A stretch of DNA of 64,000 bases from Lactarius indigo (Eukaryota; Basidiomycota; Agaricomycetes; Russulales; Russulaceae): assembly GCA_025766275.1 (NCBI GenBank), contig JAFKAC010000182.1, positions 18,613-82,612 of the forward strand, written 5' to 3'. Positions 1-12,323 of this stretch are shown piece by piece. Position 1 is the first letter of the stretch, and each line of letters begins with the position of its first letter. The position numbers were made by a program, and so were the translations under genes. The notes under the pieces are model-generated. The model was not told the DNA's origin. It did no database searches and saw only the letters and a list, made by a program, of their open reading frames with translations.

Positions 1-122
1 GTATTCGTCCTACTTTCAGTTTTGCAGCGGCGGCTGGTGGGAAGAGGGACGACGAACCTAAGGAAGACGAAGGTCCAAAAGTGAACGACATCACGGAACA
101 ACTGGGAGAGGTCACCATTTGA
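1..122 (+). CDS. C-terminal end of an unrecognised gene (partial)
   Basis: An open frame runs from the window edge to a TGA at 120-122. It encodes about 39 residues: a short Ala/Gly patch, then an acidic and lysine-rich tail ending in GEVTI. A TTTCAG at 14-19 could be a 3' splice site, so the first codons may be intronic. The tail has no motif I can assign. It is probably the end of a longer plus-strand gene outside the window. Confidence 0.45.
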   Translation, partial: IRPTFSFAAAAGGKRDDEPKEDEGPKVNDITEQLGEVTI

Positions 123-172
123 TTATTATCCCCCAATCGAAATGATACACGTCTCCACATGATCTCACTATC

Positions 173-186
173 TTTTTTTTTTTTTT
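173..186. repeat. poly-T tract of 14 bases
   Basis: The 297-bp space between the first gene's stop (122) and the cyclophilin stop (420) is a convergent 3' region. Its only visible feature is this T homopolymer, which may lie in a 3' UTR of either gene. Confidence 0.6.
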
Positions 187-419
187 ACTTTTTGGATCTC
201 GCTTCTCTCTACTCACGTCCACGCATACCTGCACGCAAAGCATTTTTCTGCAGAAATTATCAAAGTTTGCAGTTGTAGCCGCGCCGTTGTCTGCCTTATA
301 GTCGACATGTACAATGTTCGAGTTTGACGATTTCCTTCTCACGAAGTAACTTTATATACTAGTCTCGTTTTACACGGACACCAAGTCGAGTTGATGTGGA
401 GTAGAGAATAAATCAAAGA

Positions 420-1775
420 TTATCGTCTCCTGTGCAACTCTGGGTCGACGAACTTCATCCTTCCCCGTCCTAGGTGCAAATCATGAGTAACGCCGAGAAT
501 GAGAAAGAAAAAAAGAAAAACCCTTGAATCGCACGCCGTTTGTAGATGGCGTCTCTTGCTCGTGATGTCGCTTAAGCCGTTCCAGTTCACGCTTGCGCTC
601 GGCTTCCAATCTCTCGTTCTCCTCGCGCTCTAGCCGTGCATCATATTCTTCTTCGGTCTCCTTCCGCTCCCCCGAGGGCTCGTTCTCCTCGATAGGTGCC
701 GGCGAGCGAGGGCGTTCCTTGTCCTGTCGGTGTTTACGCTTGTGCTTCCGTTTGTGCCGCTTGTCGTCCTCCTCGCCCTCGCCACCAGAAGATGGAGAGC
801 GACGACGACGCTTGTGTCGCTTGCGGCTCTTCTTGCCCTCGCCGTCAGATGCATCTTCAGATTCGCTAGCGCTCACGGAGAGCTCTTTCGCTGCCAAAGT
901 AATCTAATAAGCGATGGGCTATTTTTTTTTCCAAAATAAAGAGAAACACACGAACGCGGCGGGGCCTGTTTCTTCCGCAGCTCGAGCTCGCCGCAGTTGA
1001 ATATGATCACGGGGACCGCAGGTCGATCTTTCTCGTCTGTGGCCACTTGCGCGACCTTGCGGACCACGTCGTCGAAACCCCGGATGACTTTGCCAAACAC
1101 GACGTGCTTGCCTATAATTACGTGTGCGTGAGCCCAGCTCAATCTAGGGGACGAAGGGAACACGTTACCGTTGAGGTGGGGACAAGCGCGCAGGGTAATA
1201 AAAAACTGCGAGCTGTTGGTGTTCGGACCGCGGTTGGCCATGCATAGCAACCTGTCATGATGCGTCAACTTATGATGCACCACGACCAGAGGTAGGTTAG
1301 GGCCGACCCTTCAGCGTCCAAAGGGTGCGTGAGATCTTCGTCGGCGAAGGGACCGCCGTAAATCGACTCTCCACCTGTCCCATTTCGTTTCGTGAAATCT
1401 ATCGGACAGTTAGACTACAGCGGCGTGTGAAACGCGGGCCAGTGGGGTACTACCTCCTCCTTGGACCATGAAGTCGGCGATCGAGCGGTGAACTATACTG
1501 TTCTTGTAATACAACGGTCGGTCAGAGAGGGGGGAGAGGCCTTTCTCCCCAGTACATAGTACGCGGAAGCTAGAAGGAGATAATTAGCCCGTGTGTGAGA
1601 AAATACATGGTTGAGACGTACTTTTCTGATGTCTTGGGAACAACATCGTTGAACAGTTCGAATATTACTCTGCGAACCTGTTAGGTTGAACAGAAGAGAG
1701 CAGACTTGAAAATGCGGACCTCCCGACTGGTGAACCGTCAATGGAAAAGTCCATGAAAACCCTTGGATGAACCAT
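420..1775 (-). CDS. Cyclophilin-type peptidyl-prolyl isomerase with charged C-terminal tail
   Basis: Catalyses cis-trans isomerisation of prolyl bonds; tailed cyclophilins of this kind (PPIG/SRCyp-like) are nuclear and linked to splicing. Eight exons join in frame from ATG 1775-1773. Core signatures are [41 protein letters not shown] (catalytic Arg and binding-pocket Phe/Gln), [28 protein letters not shown] and [10 protein letters not shown]. The position of the CypA tryptophan is His, as in large nuclear cyclophilins. After the core comes a Lys/Arg/Glu-rich tail of over 100 residues, ending [16 protein letters not shown]. The junction from core to tail (about 900-960) is ambiguous: a GT donor in phase is available but the linker residues are uncertain. 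The length is about 310 residues. It is divergent from the Ras-like gene, with starts 266 bp apart. Confidence 0.9.
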
Positions 1776-2041
1776 GTTACTCTGAGCCTTCGTGAGCGAA
1801 CTTGAAGAAGACGGGGAGCGGGGCCGGACTGCCAACAATTGTAATAAATTACATAATTTACTTTAGCTTAATGGACATGCGCTTTTCCGAGCATCGCGGC
1901 ATGGCAGGGCCGCCGCGCGTGAGTTAATTGGGAGGCATCACAACGCAATCTCTCCTCTCTCTTCCCTATACCCACCCTCTCTTCGGTCTGGCTACCGTAT
2001 GACGCGCTGTCATAACTCCTTTCCTTAGTTTATATCATAGG

Positions 2042-2981
2042 ATGCGTGAATTCAATGCGGTTGTCCTTGGTGGTCGGTTCCTCTTCCTTCATCTCACGCG
2101 TGCCACAACTAATTTCGGCGCCAAAGCTGGAGGTGTTGGAAAGTCGGCTCTCACCGTTCGGTTTATGAGAGGTGAGTTTGTCGAAAACTATGACCCCACG
2201 ATTCAAGGTGCGTACACTCACCCCACACGTGTTTGCCTCACCTAATTCATCCGAACAGAGGAATACAGGAGGTCAATTGAAGTCGACGGGGAATTGACGT
2301 GGGTGGGTATTGTTTCCGCCAGTGCCGATCGAGCTGCCTATACTACCGGCGGCTTGCAACGATCTCGCTTTCCATTGCGGTAGACTTTTGCGTGGAAAGC
2401 ACCACCTTATCTCCGTACTGATAGTGTCTCCCTATATAGCTCGAGGTCCTCGACACTGCTGGTGCTGAGCAATTTACTGCTCTCAACGAACTATACATTA
2501 CTTCTGGCCGCGGCTTCGTCCTCGTGTTCAGGTATGTTATCATAGCTGGTATAGGCCGGACTCCTTTAAGGCTGACTACACGCTTACATCTAGCCTGACT
2601 CTTGAAGCCAGCCTACGAGAAGTGACAAGCCTTAGGCAGCAAATTCTCCGCATAAAAGGGGAAAATAGTGTGAGTGACCGGCGACTGCCAACCTATCCCC
2701 ACTGACGCATTGTCGCCCGGTGATTACAGGGAATTCCGATGGTACTTGTTGGTACCAAACTTGATCTTACCAGCGAGCGTGAGGTTTCGAGCGCCACCTT
2801 ACGGGAGCTCGCAACACGTTGGAAGATCCCCGTGTACGAAACTTCGGCGAAGCGGGACTGGGACGTGCGGGAAGCATTTGAAGACCTTGTTCGACAAATG
2901 CGCGACTATTACCCCGTTGAATCCCCAAAGAAGAAGAAAAAAAGAGGTCTTCGCGGAAAGAGTCCTTGCATTATGATGTGA
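2042..2981 (+). CDS. RSR1: Ras-family small GTPase, Rsr1/Rap-like
   Basis: A membrane-anchored GTP switch, in the Rsr1/Rap branch linked to polarity. Six exons from ATG 2042 give about 210 residues. Visible motifs: P-loop [10 protein letters not shown] (split by the first intron, 2073-2126), effector loop [11 protein letters not shown], switch [18 protein letters not shown] (Thr at the position Ras uses for its neighbouring catalytic region, as in Rap/Rsr1), TKLD and ETSAK nucleotide motifs. The C-terminus has a polybasic stretch [11 protein letters not shown] followed by the prenylation box CIMM. Intron phases all close the frame. The symbol is by family resemblance; a Krev/Rap name would also fit. 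Confidence 0.88.
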
Positions 2982-3600
2982 GAAGAAGGACACACAACAT
3001 CGTTAGCTTTCAGTTGCTCGCTCGTTTCTTGCTCTCCAATTTTCTTTGACACGATTCGTGGTTGTATCTTGGCTGACTATTGTCTTGGATTTGGATCTAA
3101 TATATACACACGAACGATCATCTTCGCGTTGTCCTCCCCTCCTGGATACCGTATTTCATATAATTATTTTCGCTCTCTTGTCCCGGATCCTCTCCTTTCC
3201 GCAATGCTCATAATACAATACCGTAACAGTGACGGGGATCACTGCCGGCATTTTACAATGCGCCAATGTTACTGGGAACCATAAGGGGGTTCAGTTCTGA
3301 AAACCTGACCAATCGGGTTTCACGACGTCCCGCCAAGCGTCTCGGCCAAGTGTCCCGCATTGAGTCCCGCAGTTCCAATGTGTGACAGTGACGGTGACCA
3401 TGAATCACGTGCCACGGTGTATTCGTAAGCAAGGCGTGGGAGCGAAAATCGGCGGGTTTTCGAGCCACCCGACTGACTCGCGGTTTGTTTCTGTCCTTTC
3501 ATCATCCACGCCCCACACCCTCCACCCGCTTCTCATCCCTTTGTCTCCACAAAGCCCAGATTCTTCAGTTCCACCTGTCTCCTAGAAAAGGTTTTTCATA
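2982..3600. other. Intergenic region, 619 bp
   Basis: Holds the 3' UTR of the GTPase gene and the promoter and leader of the DBP2-like gene. The last 120 bp before ATG 3601 are C/T-rich, as is common in fungal leaders. No further gene is recognised. Confidence 0.6.
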
Positions 3601-6315
<2,715 letters not shown>

Positions 6316-6764
6316 TGAGACAGGTGACCCTCTTATCAGCTTGTTGCCGCTGTCGGGTACGTCTGAACACTGTTCATTCTGGGTTTGATGCCCAATGCAC
6401 GTCTTCCTACTCGTCTTTTACATTCGGACAGCCGTTCCATTCATCATGTGCAAATAGACCGCTTGGGATATGCTACGTTTAGAGTTTGCCGTAATACAAG
6501 TCTCCTTCGTTTTGTAACGTATTGGCCTACCTGTTTTGTTGTGGGGAGTATTACAGTATGTGTGATAGGTAAAGATGACCGTGACCGTGGCCAAATTTGC
6601 TCAAACGCCAACCTCTTAAGGATGGGGCAATCCCATACTAAACTCATATTACGGTGACCGAGGCACGGGTAAAACGGCAGATGGCTTAAAATGTGCCAGA
6701 TAACGTTCCGATAACGGAATAAAGTCATGCCAGTGGTAACAGGTTCCTTCCAACCTCTCACTTC
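6316..6764. other. Intergenic region with promoter of hydrolase copy 1
   Basis: The left part is the DBP2 3' end. The right part, from about 6670, shares blocks with the spacers before hydrolase copies 2 and 3, including AACGGCAGATGGC and GTTCCTTCCA-type motifs just before the start codon. Confidence 0.6.
6671..6764 (+). repeat. Duplicated promoter block, hydrolase copy 1
   Basis: One of three related upstream blocks (others 8020-8144 and 9640-9786). Shared features are AATAAAG then CATG/CATAG, a GTGAC/GTAAC element, and a C/T-rich segment (GTTCCTTCCAACC) ending a few bases before the start codon. The duplication units therefore included the promoter. Confidence 0.65.
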
Positions 6765-7913
6765 ATGGCCAATTCTGATGTCGTCAAAGAAATACTGAAT
6801 GTTGCTGGTCTGTCCACGAACGTATACACGCGAATTAATTTGCGCGATAAACGTACCTCAGAGCCCGTCGTTGTACTGTTCTTCCTGCACGGAAGGACCG
6901 AGTCGGCTGACCAGGCTGATCCTACCGCTCGAGCTATATTTTCATGGGCAGCCGAGAAGGAAGCTACTTCACGAGAGACATCCCGGGACTTCATTGTGGT
7001 TACCTTCGTATGTGGCCACTCCAGCCCTACAGAGGTCGAGTGGTTTATTGTCGGCTTCGTTTCTCCGGTAGGATCAAAGAAACCACGGTAAGAGAACAGT
7101 AGATCAACGAGGGAACCTGGGATGGAGTAAGAAAGCGGACCAACACAACGAACGCCATGCGTAAGTGCCCGATCGATGTCCCCTTCTGGTACAATTCGCT
7201 GACTACCCGGTTTCCCTCCACCAATTCGCACAGGGTTGACATGTATAGCATCTTGAGTAAATCGGTGCCTGGTCCACTCTCATGACTGGTCGTGACGGGT
7301 TGTTTGCTTTGGCTGTAGTTGGCGCGGTGAAGGACATCTCCTTCCTCATCGATGTCCTCCCGGCGTACCTCTTTCCGCGCGACGAACGCACCATCGGTGA
7401 ATGGGTCCTCGCGGGCTTCAGCCTCGGAGGGCATGCGACGTGGCTCGCACTCGGGAATGGTACGCTACCCGTCCCCGTAATCGCACACAAGCAACATAGT
7501 AGACGCGTGTAACGTTCGTTCGTCCAGAGCCCAGGGTACGCATAGGCATCCCGATCTGCGGCTGCCCGGACTATCTCGCGCTGATGGAACAGCGCGCGGA
7601 TAAGCTTGGAATCCCGCGCACCGCGCCGTACTTCCCCGAATCGCTGCGCGCGCTCGTGGGCGCGTACGATCCCGTCGTGGCGCCGCCCGGTGCGTTCGTA
7701 GGGAAGCGGATACTTGCACTCTCGGGGGCGGACGATACGCTCGTGCCGTGGTCAGTGTCGCGCGCGTTTGTGGAGGCGCTGGACGTGGGGCCGCGCGGGA
7801 AGAAGAAGGTCGTGGTGCAGCCAGGGGTGAAGCATGAGTACACAAACGAGATGAGGGAGGAGCTGTTCATATTTTTTTGGGAGGAGGCTCTGGTCACTCG
7901 GCAGGAAACTTAG
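6765..7913 (+). CDS. Alpha/beta-hydrolase, tandem copy 1
   Basis: Predicted serine hydrolase or esterase of about 295 residues; substrate unknown. Five exons. Exon 1 begins ATG 6765 and contains VVVLFFLHGRTESA (oxyanion-side HG motif). Exon 2 (from about 7074) encodes DQRNHGKRTVDQRGN. A tiny exon with VDMYSIL follows, then the nucleophile elbow GFSLGGH (Ser), then SGADDTLVPWS (Asp) and VKHEYT (His), completing a plausible catalytic triad. No signal peptide or membrane segment is seen, so a cytosolic enzyme is likely. The donor after exon 2 is at 7161, GTAAGT. Copies 2 and 3 lie downstream in the same orientation with the same exon structure. Confidence 0.85.
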
Positions 7914-8019
7914 CGCATTGATTGTAGGGGAATGGGTTGGCGGATTATTATCATTGAACATACATCCACGTTCTCTCTAGGGTCCTTTCCCGTTCCCGCT
8001 TCGTTTATGCTACCCGCAA

Positions 8020-8144
8020 TCGCCGGTTGAAATTATCGCACTGGTTCGAGAGTGTATGTGGCGACTCGGATAGCATTCTGATCCGAAAGTAGAATAAAGG
8101 CATAGTGACTGCCACTGATAGTTCCTTCCATCCGCTCTCACATT
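8020..8144 (+). repeat. Duplicated promoter block, hydrolase copy 2
   Basis: Shares CGCAATCGCCGGTTGAAA and GTTCCTTCCATCC with the copy 3 upstream region. The similarity is higher between copies 2 and 3 than with copy 1, suggesting they separated last. Confidence 0.65.
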
Positions 8145-9299
8145 ATGGCCACTTCTGATGTCGTCAAAGAAACGTTGAATATTGCCGGTCTGTCCACGAA
8201 CGTATACACGCGAGCTAACTTGCGCGATAAACGTACCTCAGAGCCCGTCGTTGTGCTGTTCTTCTTGCACGGAAGGACCGAGTCGGCCGATCACATTGAT
8301 CCTACCGCGCGAGCTGCATTTTCATGGGCAGCCGAGAAGGAAGCTTCGTCAAGAGAGGCACCCCGGGACTTCATAGTGATCACCTTCGTACGTAGTTACT
8401 CCAGTACAGAGATCGAGTAGTTTATTCTCAGCTTCGTCCCCACGGCAGGACCAAAGAAACCACGGTAAGAGGACAGTAGATCAACGAGCGAACTTGAGAT
8501 GGGACAAGAAAACGGACCAGTACAAGGAACGACATGCGCAAGTGCCCAATCGGTGTCCCCTTTTGGCGCAATTCGCTGACTAGGCCTTTTACCAATTCGC
8601 ACAGCGTTGACACGTATAGCACCTTGAGTAAATCGGCGCCTCTGCTCCACTCATATGGTCTATGAGTGACGAATTGTTTGCTTTCATTACAGTCGGCGCG
8701 CTGAAGGACATTTCCTTCCTCGTCGACGTCCTCCCGTCGTACATCTTTCCGCGCGACGAGCGGACCATCGGCGAGTGGGTCCTCGCAGGATTCAGCATCG
8801 GAGGGCACGCGACGTGGCTCGCACTCCGACACGGTGCGCTACCCGTCTTCACAATCACACCCGCGCGGGACGGTTACGCATACGTTCGTTCATTTCAGAG
8901 CCGCGGATCCGTATAGGCATCCCAATTTGCGGCTGCGCGAACTTTCTCGCGATGATGGAGCAGGGCGCAGATAAGTATGGAGTCCCGCGCACTGCGCCGT
9001 ACTTATCCGAGTCGCTGCGCGCGCTCGTGGATGCGTATGACCCTGTTGCGGCCCCGCCAGGCGCGTTCGTGGGAAAGCGGATACTGGCGCTCTCAGGGGC
9101 GGACGATACACTCGTACCGTGGTCGGTATCACGCGCGTTTGTGGAAGCGCTCGACGTGGGGCCGCGCGGGAAGAAGAAGGTCGTGGTGCAGCCAGGGGTG
9201 AAGCACGAGTTCACGGACGAGATGAGGGAGGAGCTGTTCAGTTTCTTCTGGGAGGAGGCGCTGGTCGCTCTGCAGGTGACCAGGAGGAGTGCGCTTTGA
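8145..9299 (+). CDS. Alpha/beta-hydrolase, tandem copy 2 (GC donor in intron 2)
   Basis: Same five-exon plan and about the same length as copy 1. Motifs: VVVLFFLHGRTESA, DQRNHGKRTVDQRAN, elbow GFSIGGH, SGADDTLVPWS, KHEFT. All triad residues are kept, so it looks functional. At the end of exon 2 the donor is GCAAGT (8538-8543) where copies 1 and 3 have GTAAGT; splicing at this GC site restores the frame (Ala-Val-Asp). This is a copy-specific T-to-C change. The upstream spacer 7914-8144 carries the same promoter blocks as the other copies. Confidence 0.84.
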
Positions 9300-9786
9300 T
9301 TAAAGAGGAATATGTTACCATTTTGAAAATATGTGGTGGCAACACCGTAGTATGTAGCGAGATCGTAGGCTATGGATGACTGATAGTGTTGATTCTTGAA
9401 GGTGGGCCAGACTAGATAGAAACAACAGACTCGGGATACAAGCAATATACACACTTGAATGTACAAGCGACGACCGAGTGTTTACCTAGAGAGAAAGTAC
9501 AGCATCAGACAGACGAACGGTTTATATTCGATCAAACGAAAGCAGTCCGATCAATGGTCCGATCACGGATCCGAAGATCGCGCAGACAAGGCCACGTCTC
9601 ACTCCGAGTCGCGTGCACTGGTATAGTCTGTATCTCAACAAAACGGCAGATGGCGTATACTTTCTGCAATCGCCGGTTGAAACCATCGCGCCAATTCAAG
9701 AGTGTATGCGACCCGAATAATTCCGATCCGATGGTTGGTTAGAATAAGGCCATGGTGACAGACAGTTCCTTCCATCCTCTCACGCC
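9300..9786. other. Spacer between hydrolase copies 2 and 3
   Basis: A 487-bp spacer without a gene. Its right half (about 9640-9786) repeats promoter blocks seen before copies 1 and 2: AACGGCAGATGGC, GCAATCGCCGGTTGAAA, AATAA(A)GGCAT/CCATG and GTTCCTTCCATCC. Confidence 0.6.
9640..9786 (+). repeat. Duplicated promoter block, hydrolase copy 3
   Basis: Contains both AACGGCAGATGGC (shared with copy 1) and GCAATCGCCGGTTGAAA (shared with copy 2), so it may be closest to the ancestral arrangement. Confidence 0.65.
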
Positions 9787-10957
9787 ATGGCCACTTCTGA
9801 TGTCGTGAAAGAAACATTGAACGTCGCCGGTCTGTCTACGAACCTGTACACACGAGCTAACTTGCGCGACAAACGTACGTCAGGGCCCGTCGTTGTATTA
9901 TTCTTCTTGCACGGAAGAACCGAGTCGGCCGATCACATTGACCCAATCGCGCGAGCTGCATTTTCATGGGTAGCCGAGAAGGAAGCTTCATCGAGAGAGG
10001 CACACCGGGACTTCATAGTGGTCACCCTCGTATGTAGCTACTCCACCCCTACGGAGGTCAAATGGTTTATATTCTCGGCTTTGTCCCCTCGGTAGGATCA
10101 ACGAAACCACGGTAAGAGGACAGTGGATAAACGTGGGAACCTGGGATGGAGCAAGAACCCGGACCAACACAACGAACGTCAGGCGTAAGTGCTCAAGCAG
10201 CGTCCCTTCTTAAGTAGTTCGAAACGGTTGCTGACTAGCCCTCCCCCTACCAATTCGTATAGCGTTGACATGTATAGCACCTTGAGTAATTCTATGCCTC
10301 CAGTCTACTCTCATGGCCGGTTGTGACGGGTTGGTTGTCTGATTTGGTTGTAGTTGGCGCGGTGAAGGACATTTCCTTCCTCATCGATGTCCTCCCGGCG
10401 TACATATTTCCGCACGACGAGCGCACAGTCGGTGAATGGGTCCTCGCGGGCTTCAGCCTCGGAGGGCATGCGACGTGGCTCGCACTCAGAAACGGTGCGC
10501 TACCCGTTTTCACGATCGCCCCCGCGCGTAATTGTGACGTATGCGTGCGTTCATTTCAGAGCCGCGGATCCGCATTGGCATCCCAATCTGTGGTTGCGCG
10601 AATATTGTCAGGCTGCTAGAGCTGTACGCGGATAAGCTCGGATTCCCGCGCACCGCACCGTACTTCCCCGAGTCGCTGCGCGCGCTCGTGCGTGACTACG
10701 ACCCCACTACGGCACCACCTGGCGCGTTCGTGGGGAAGCGGATACTGATGCTCTCGGGGACGGACGACACACTTGTGCCGTGGTCGGCGTCGCGCGCGTT
10801 TGTGGAAGCGCTGGACGTGGGGCCGCGCGGGAGAAAAAAGGTCATGTTGCTGCCAGGGAAGCACGGATGTACGGACGAGATGAGGGATGAGTTGTTTCAG
10901 TTCTTGTGGGAAGAGGCTCTGGTTACTCGACAGGAGACCAGGATCTGTGCGCTTTGA
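9787..10957 (+). CDS. Alpha/beta-hydrolase, tandem copy 3
   Basis: Same five-exon structure. Motifs: VVVLFFLHGRTESA, DQRNHGKRTVDKRGN, elbow GFSLGGH, SGTDDTLVPWS and a changed histidine region, PGKHGCTDEM, where one codon is missing compared with copies 1 and 2 and the residues after His differ. The catalytic His itself appears to be kept. The donor after exon 2 is GTAAGT at 10195. The substrate-side segment CGCANIVRLLELYADK differs most from the other copies, which would fit divergence of substrate preference (inference). Confidence 0.84.
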
Positions 10958-11221
10958 TTAGAGAATAATGAAATATTAAGGTGAGGGGTTCGCGAGATTG
11001 AATAGTTTTCTGGTCCAAAGGAGCCTAGTCGCGTGACCTTGTTCAGGCATGGTCGCGCTTTGTGCGCCTCGTGGATGCCAGCAGATGGTTTTGCTTGTGG
11101 TTTTGCCACTAGGAGACCACACCACATTTCTTTCATCCCGGGAGACTTCACCAGCTTGACTCGACTGATATAGCATACGTCACAATATCGTTGGTGTCGA
11201 CGGCTCCACTATCTTCTGGCC

Positions 11222-12058
11222 ATGGCAGAACGGCGACGACCTGCGGCGAAAACAGACGTTCGGCCACTGCCCGAGGTTGAGTCTCACGAGATGCGGATAA
11301 CCCAGGGCGGAAAGATTCGCGCATGGGTGGACCATGCCCTTAAATTTTTTGAGGTGAGCAGATCTATTGTCAATATGAAGAATCATGACATGGTTTATTG
11401 GCGCCTAGGAGAATGAAGAGAAGGCCTTAGTGCTACATACTCTCCCCGCAGTGAATAAGGGCGGTTCCATTAAAAGTGGAAAGACGGGAGTTGATGCGGG
11501 CGACAACGACGAGGCCGATATCGCATTGAAAGATAAGAAGAAGGGACTCTCGCCGTCCACTATCACCATCCCGCGTCTGATCACTGTCGCAGAGATTATA
11601 AAGAGAGAGTATTTACTCGCGATGGATGCCAAACGACTGCCAGACCTTGTGGGACTATACCAATACAACGAGATAGGTTGCATTGAAAATGGTGTTGAAA
11701 ATGAGGCGGATGAGGAAACAGACGAAAGTGCAGAAGATAGAATGAAGATGCTTGCAGAGGCGTTGGCAGGTAAAAAGTAAGCACATTCTTTCTTTGCAGG
11801 ACCTGCGATCGATGCTGAAGAGATCACCAGTATAAAGATTGAGAGAACACCATATATGAGGATAACGTTATGTCGCAAAGAACTTGCCGGTATGAAAAAT
11901 CGGGATACAACGTGAGTGATAGCAATCGATTGCATTGAGGTGTGATACTTATATCTACATGCAGTGCACAGGCGCCGTTAAAGAGAAAGTTATCCAAGTC
12001 TGCGAGAGGGCGACTGAGAAAGAGACAGGCGAAAGCGGAGAATGGAAATCGGGAATAG
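11222..12058 (+). CDS. Alba-fold nucleic-acid-binding protein
   Basis: About 235 residues in four exons from ATG 11222. The N-terminal part has the Alba pattern ITQGGKIRAWVDHALKFFEE, KALVLHTLPAVNKGG and ITVAEIIKREY, as in the RNase P/MRP subunit family (Rpp25/Pop6) and related RNA-binding proteins. An acidic insert separates the second and third elements. The third exon carries EITSIKIERTPYMRITLCRK, and the C-terminus is basic (KRKLSKSARGRLRKRQ), likely for RNA contact. The last junction (donor after GAT ACA AC, acceptor at 11964) leads to TAG 12056-12058. The precise complex cannot be told from sequence alone. Confidence 0.72.
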
Positions 12059-12323
12059 CCGAGCGTGGGCGCATACAGTCCGGTTTGTTACTCTGGCTCA
12101 GTGCTCACTGCGACGAGTGTTCCACTCGGCCTGTCCCTCCCTTCGCGTATATTTTCTTTCTTTTTTGGTTCTTCTCAATATTACTACGACATTATAAGGC
12201 GCTATTCCCTGTACAGGACATCTCAAACTTGCTTTTTTTTGAGAGAGGGAAAAGGGCTCGCAGTTCTTTCATTTAAATCCGGATCCGTGTCAAATCCTCT
12301 TTAAAGTAGCCGTCGCCCCTCTG

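Noticed and set aside
11405..11935. Long minus-strand open frame
   Set aside because: It is antisense to the Alba-fold gene exons, which have clear domain motifs and splice sites.
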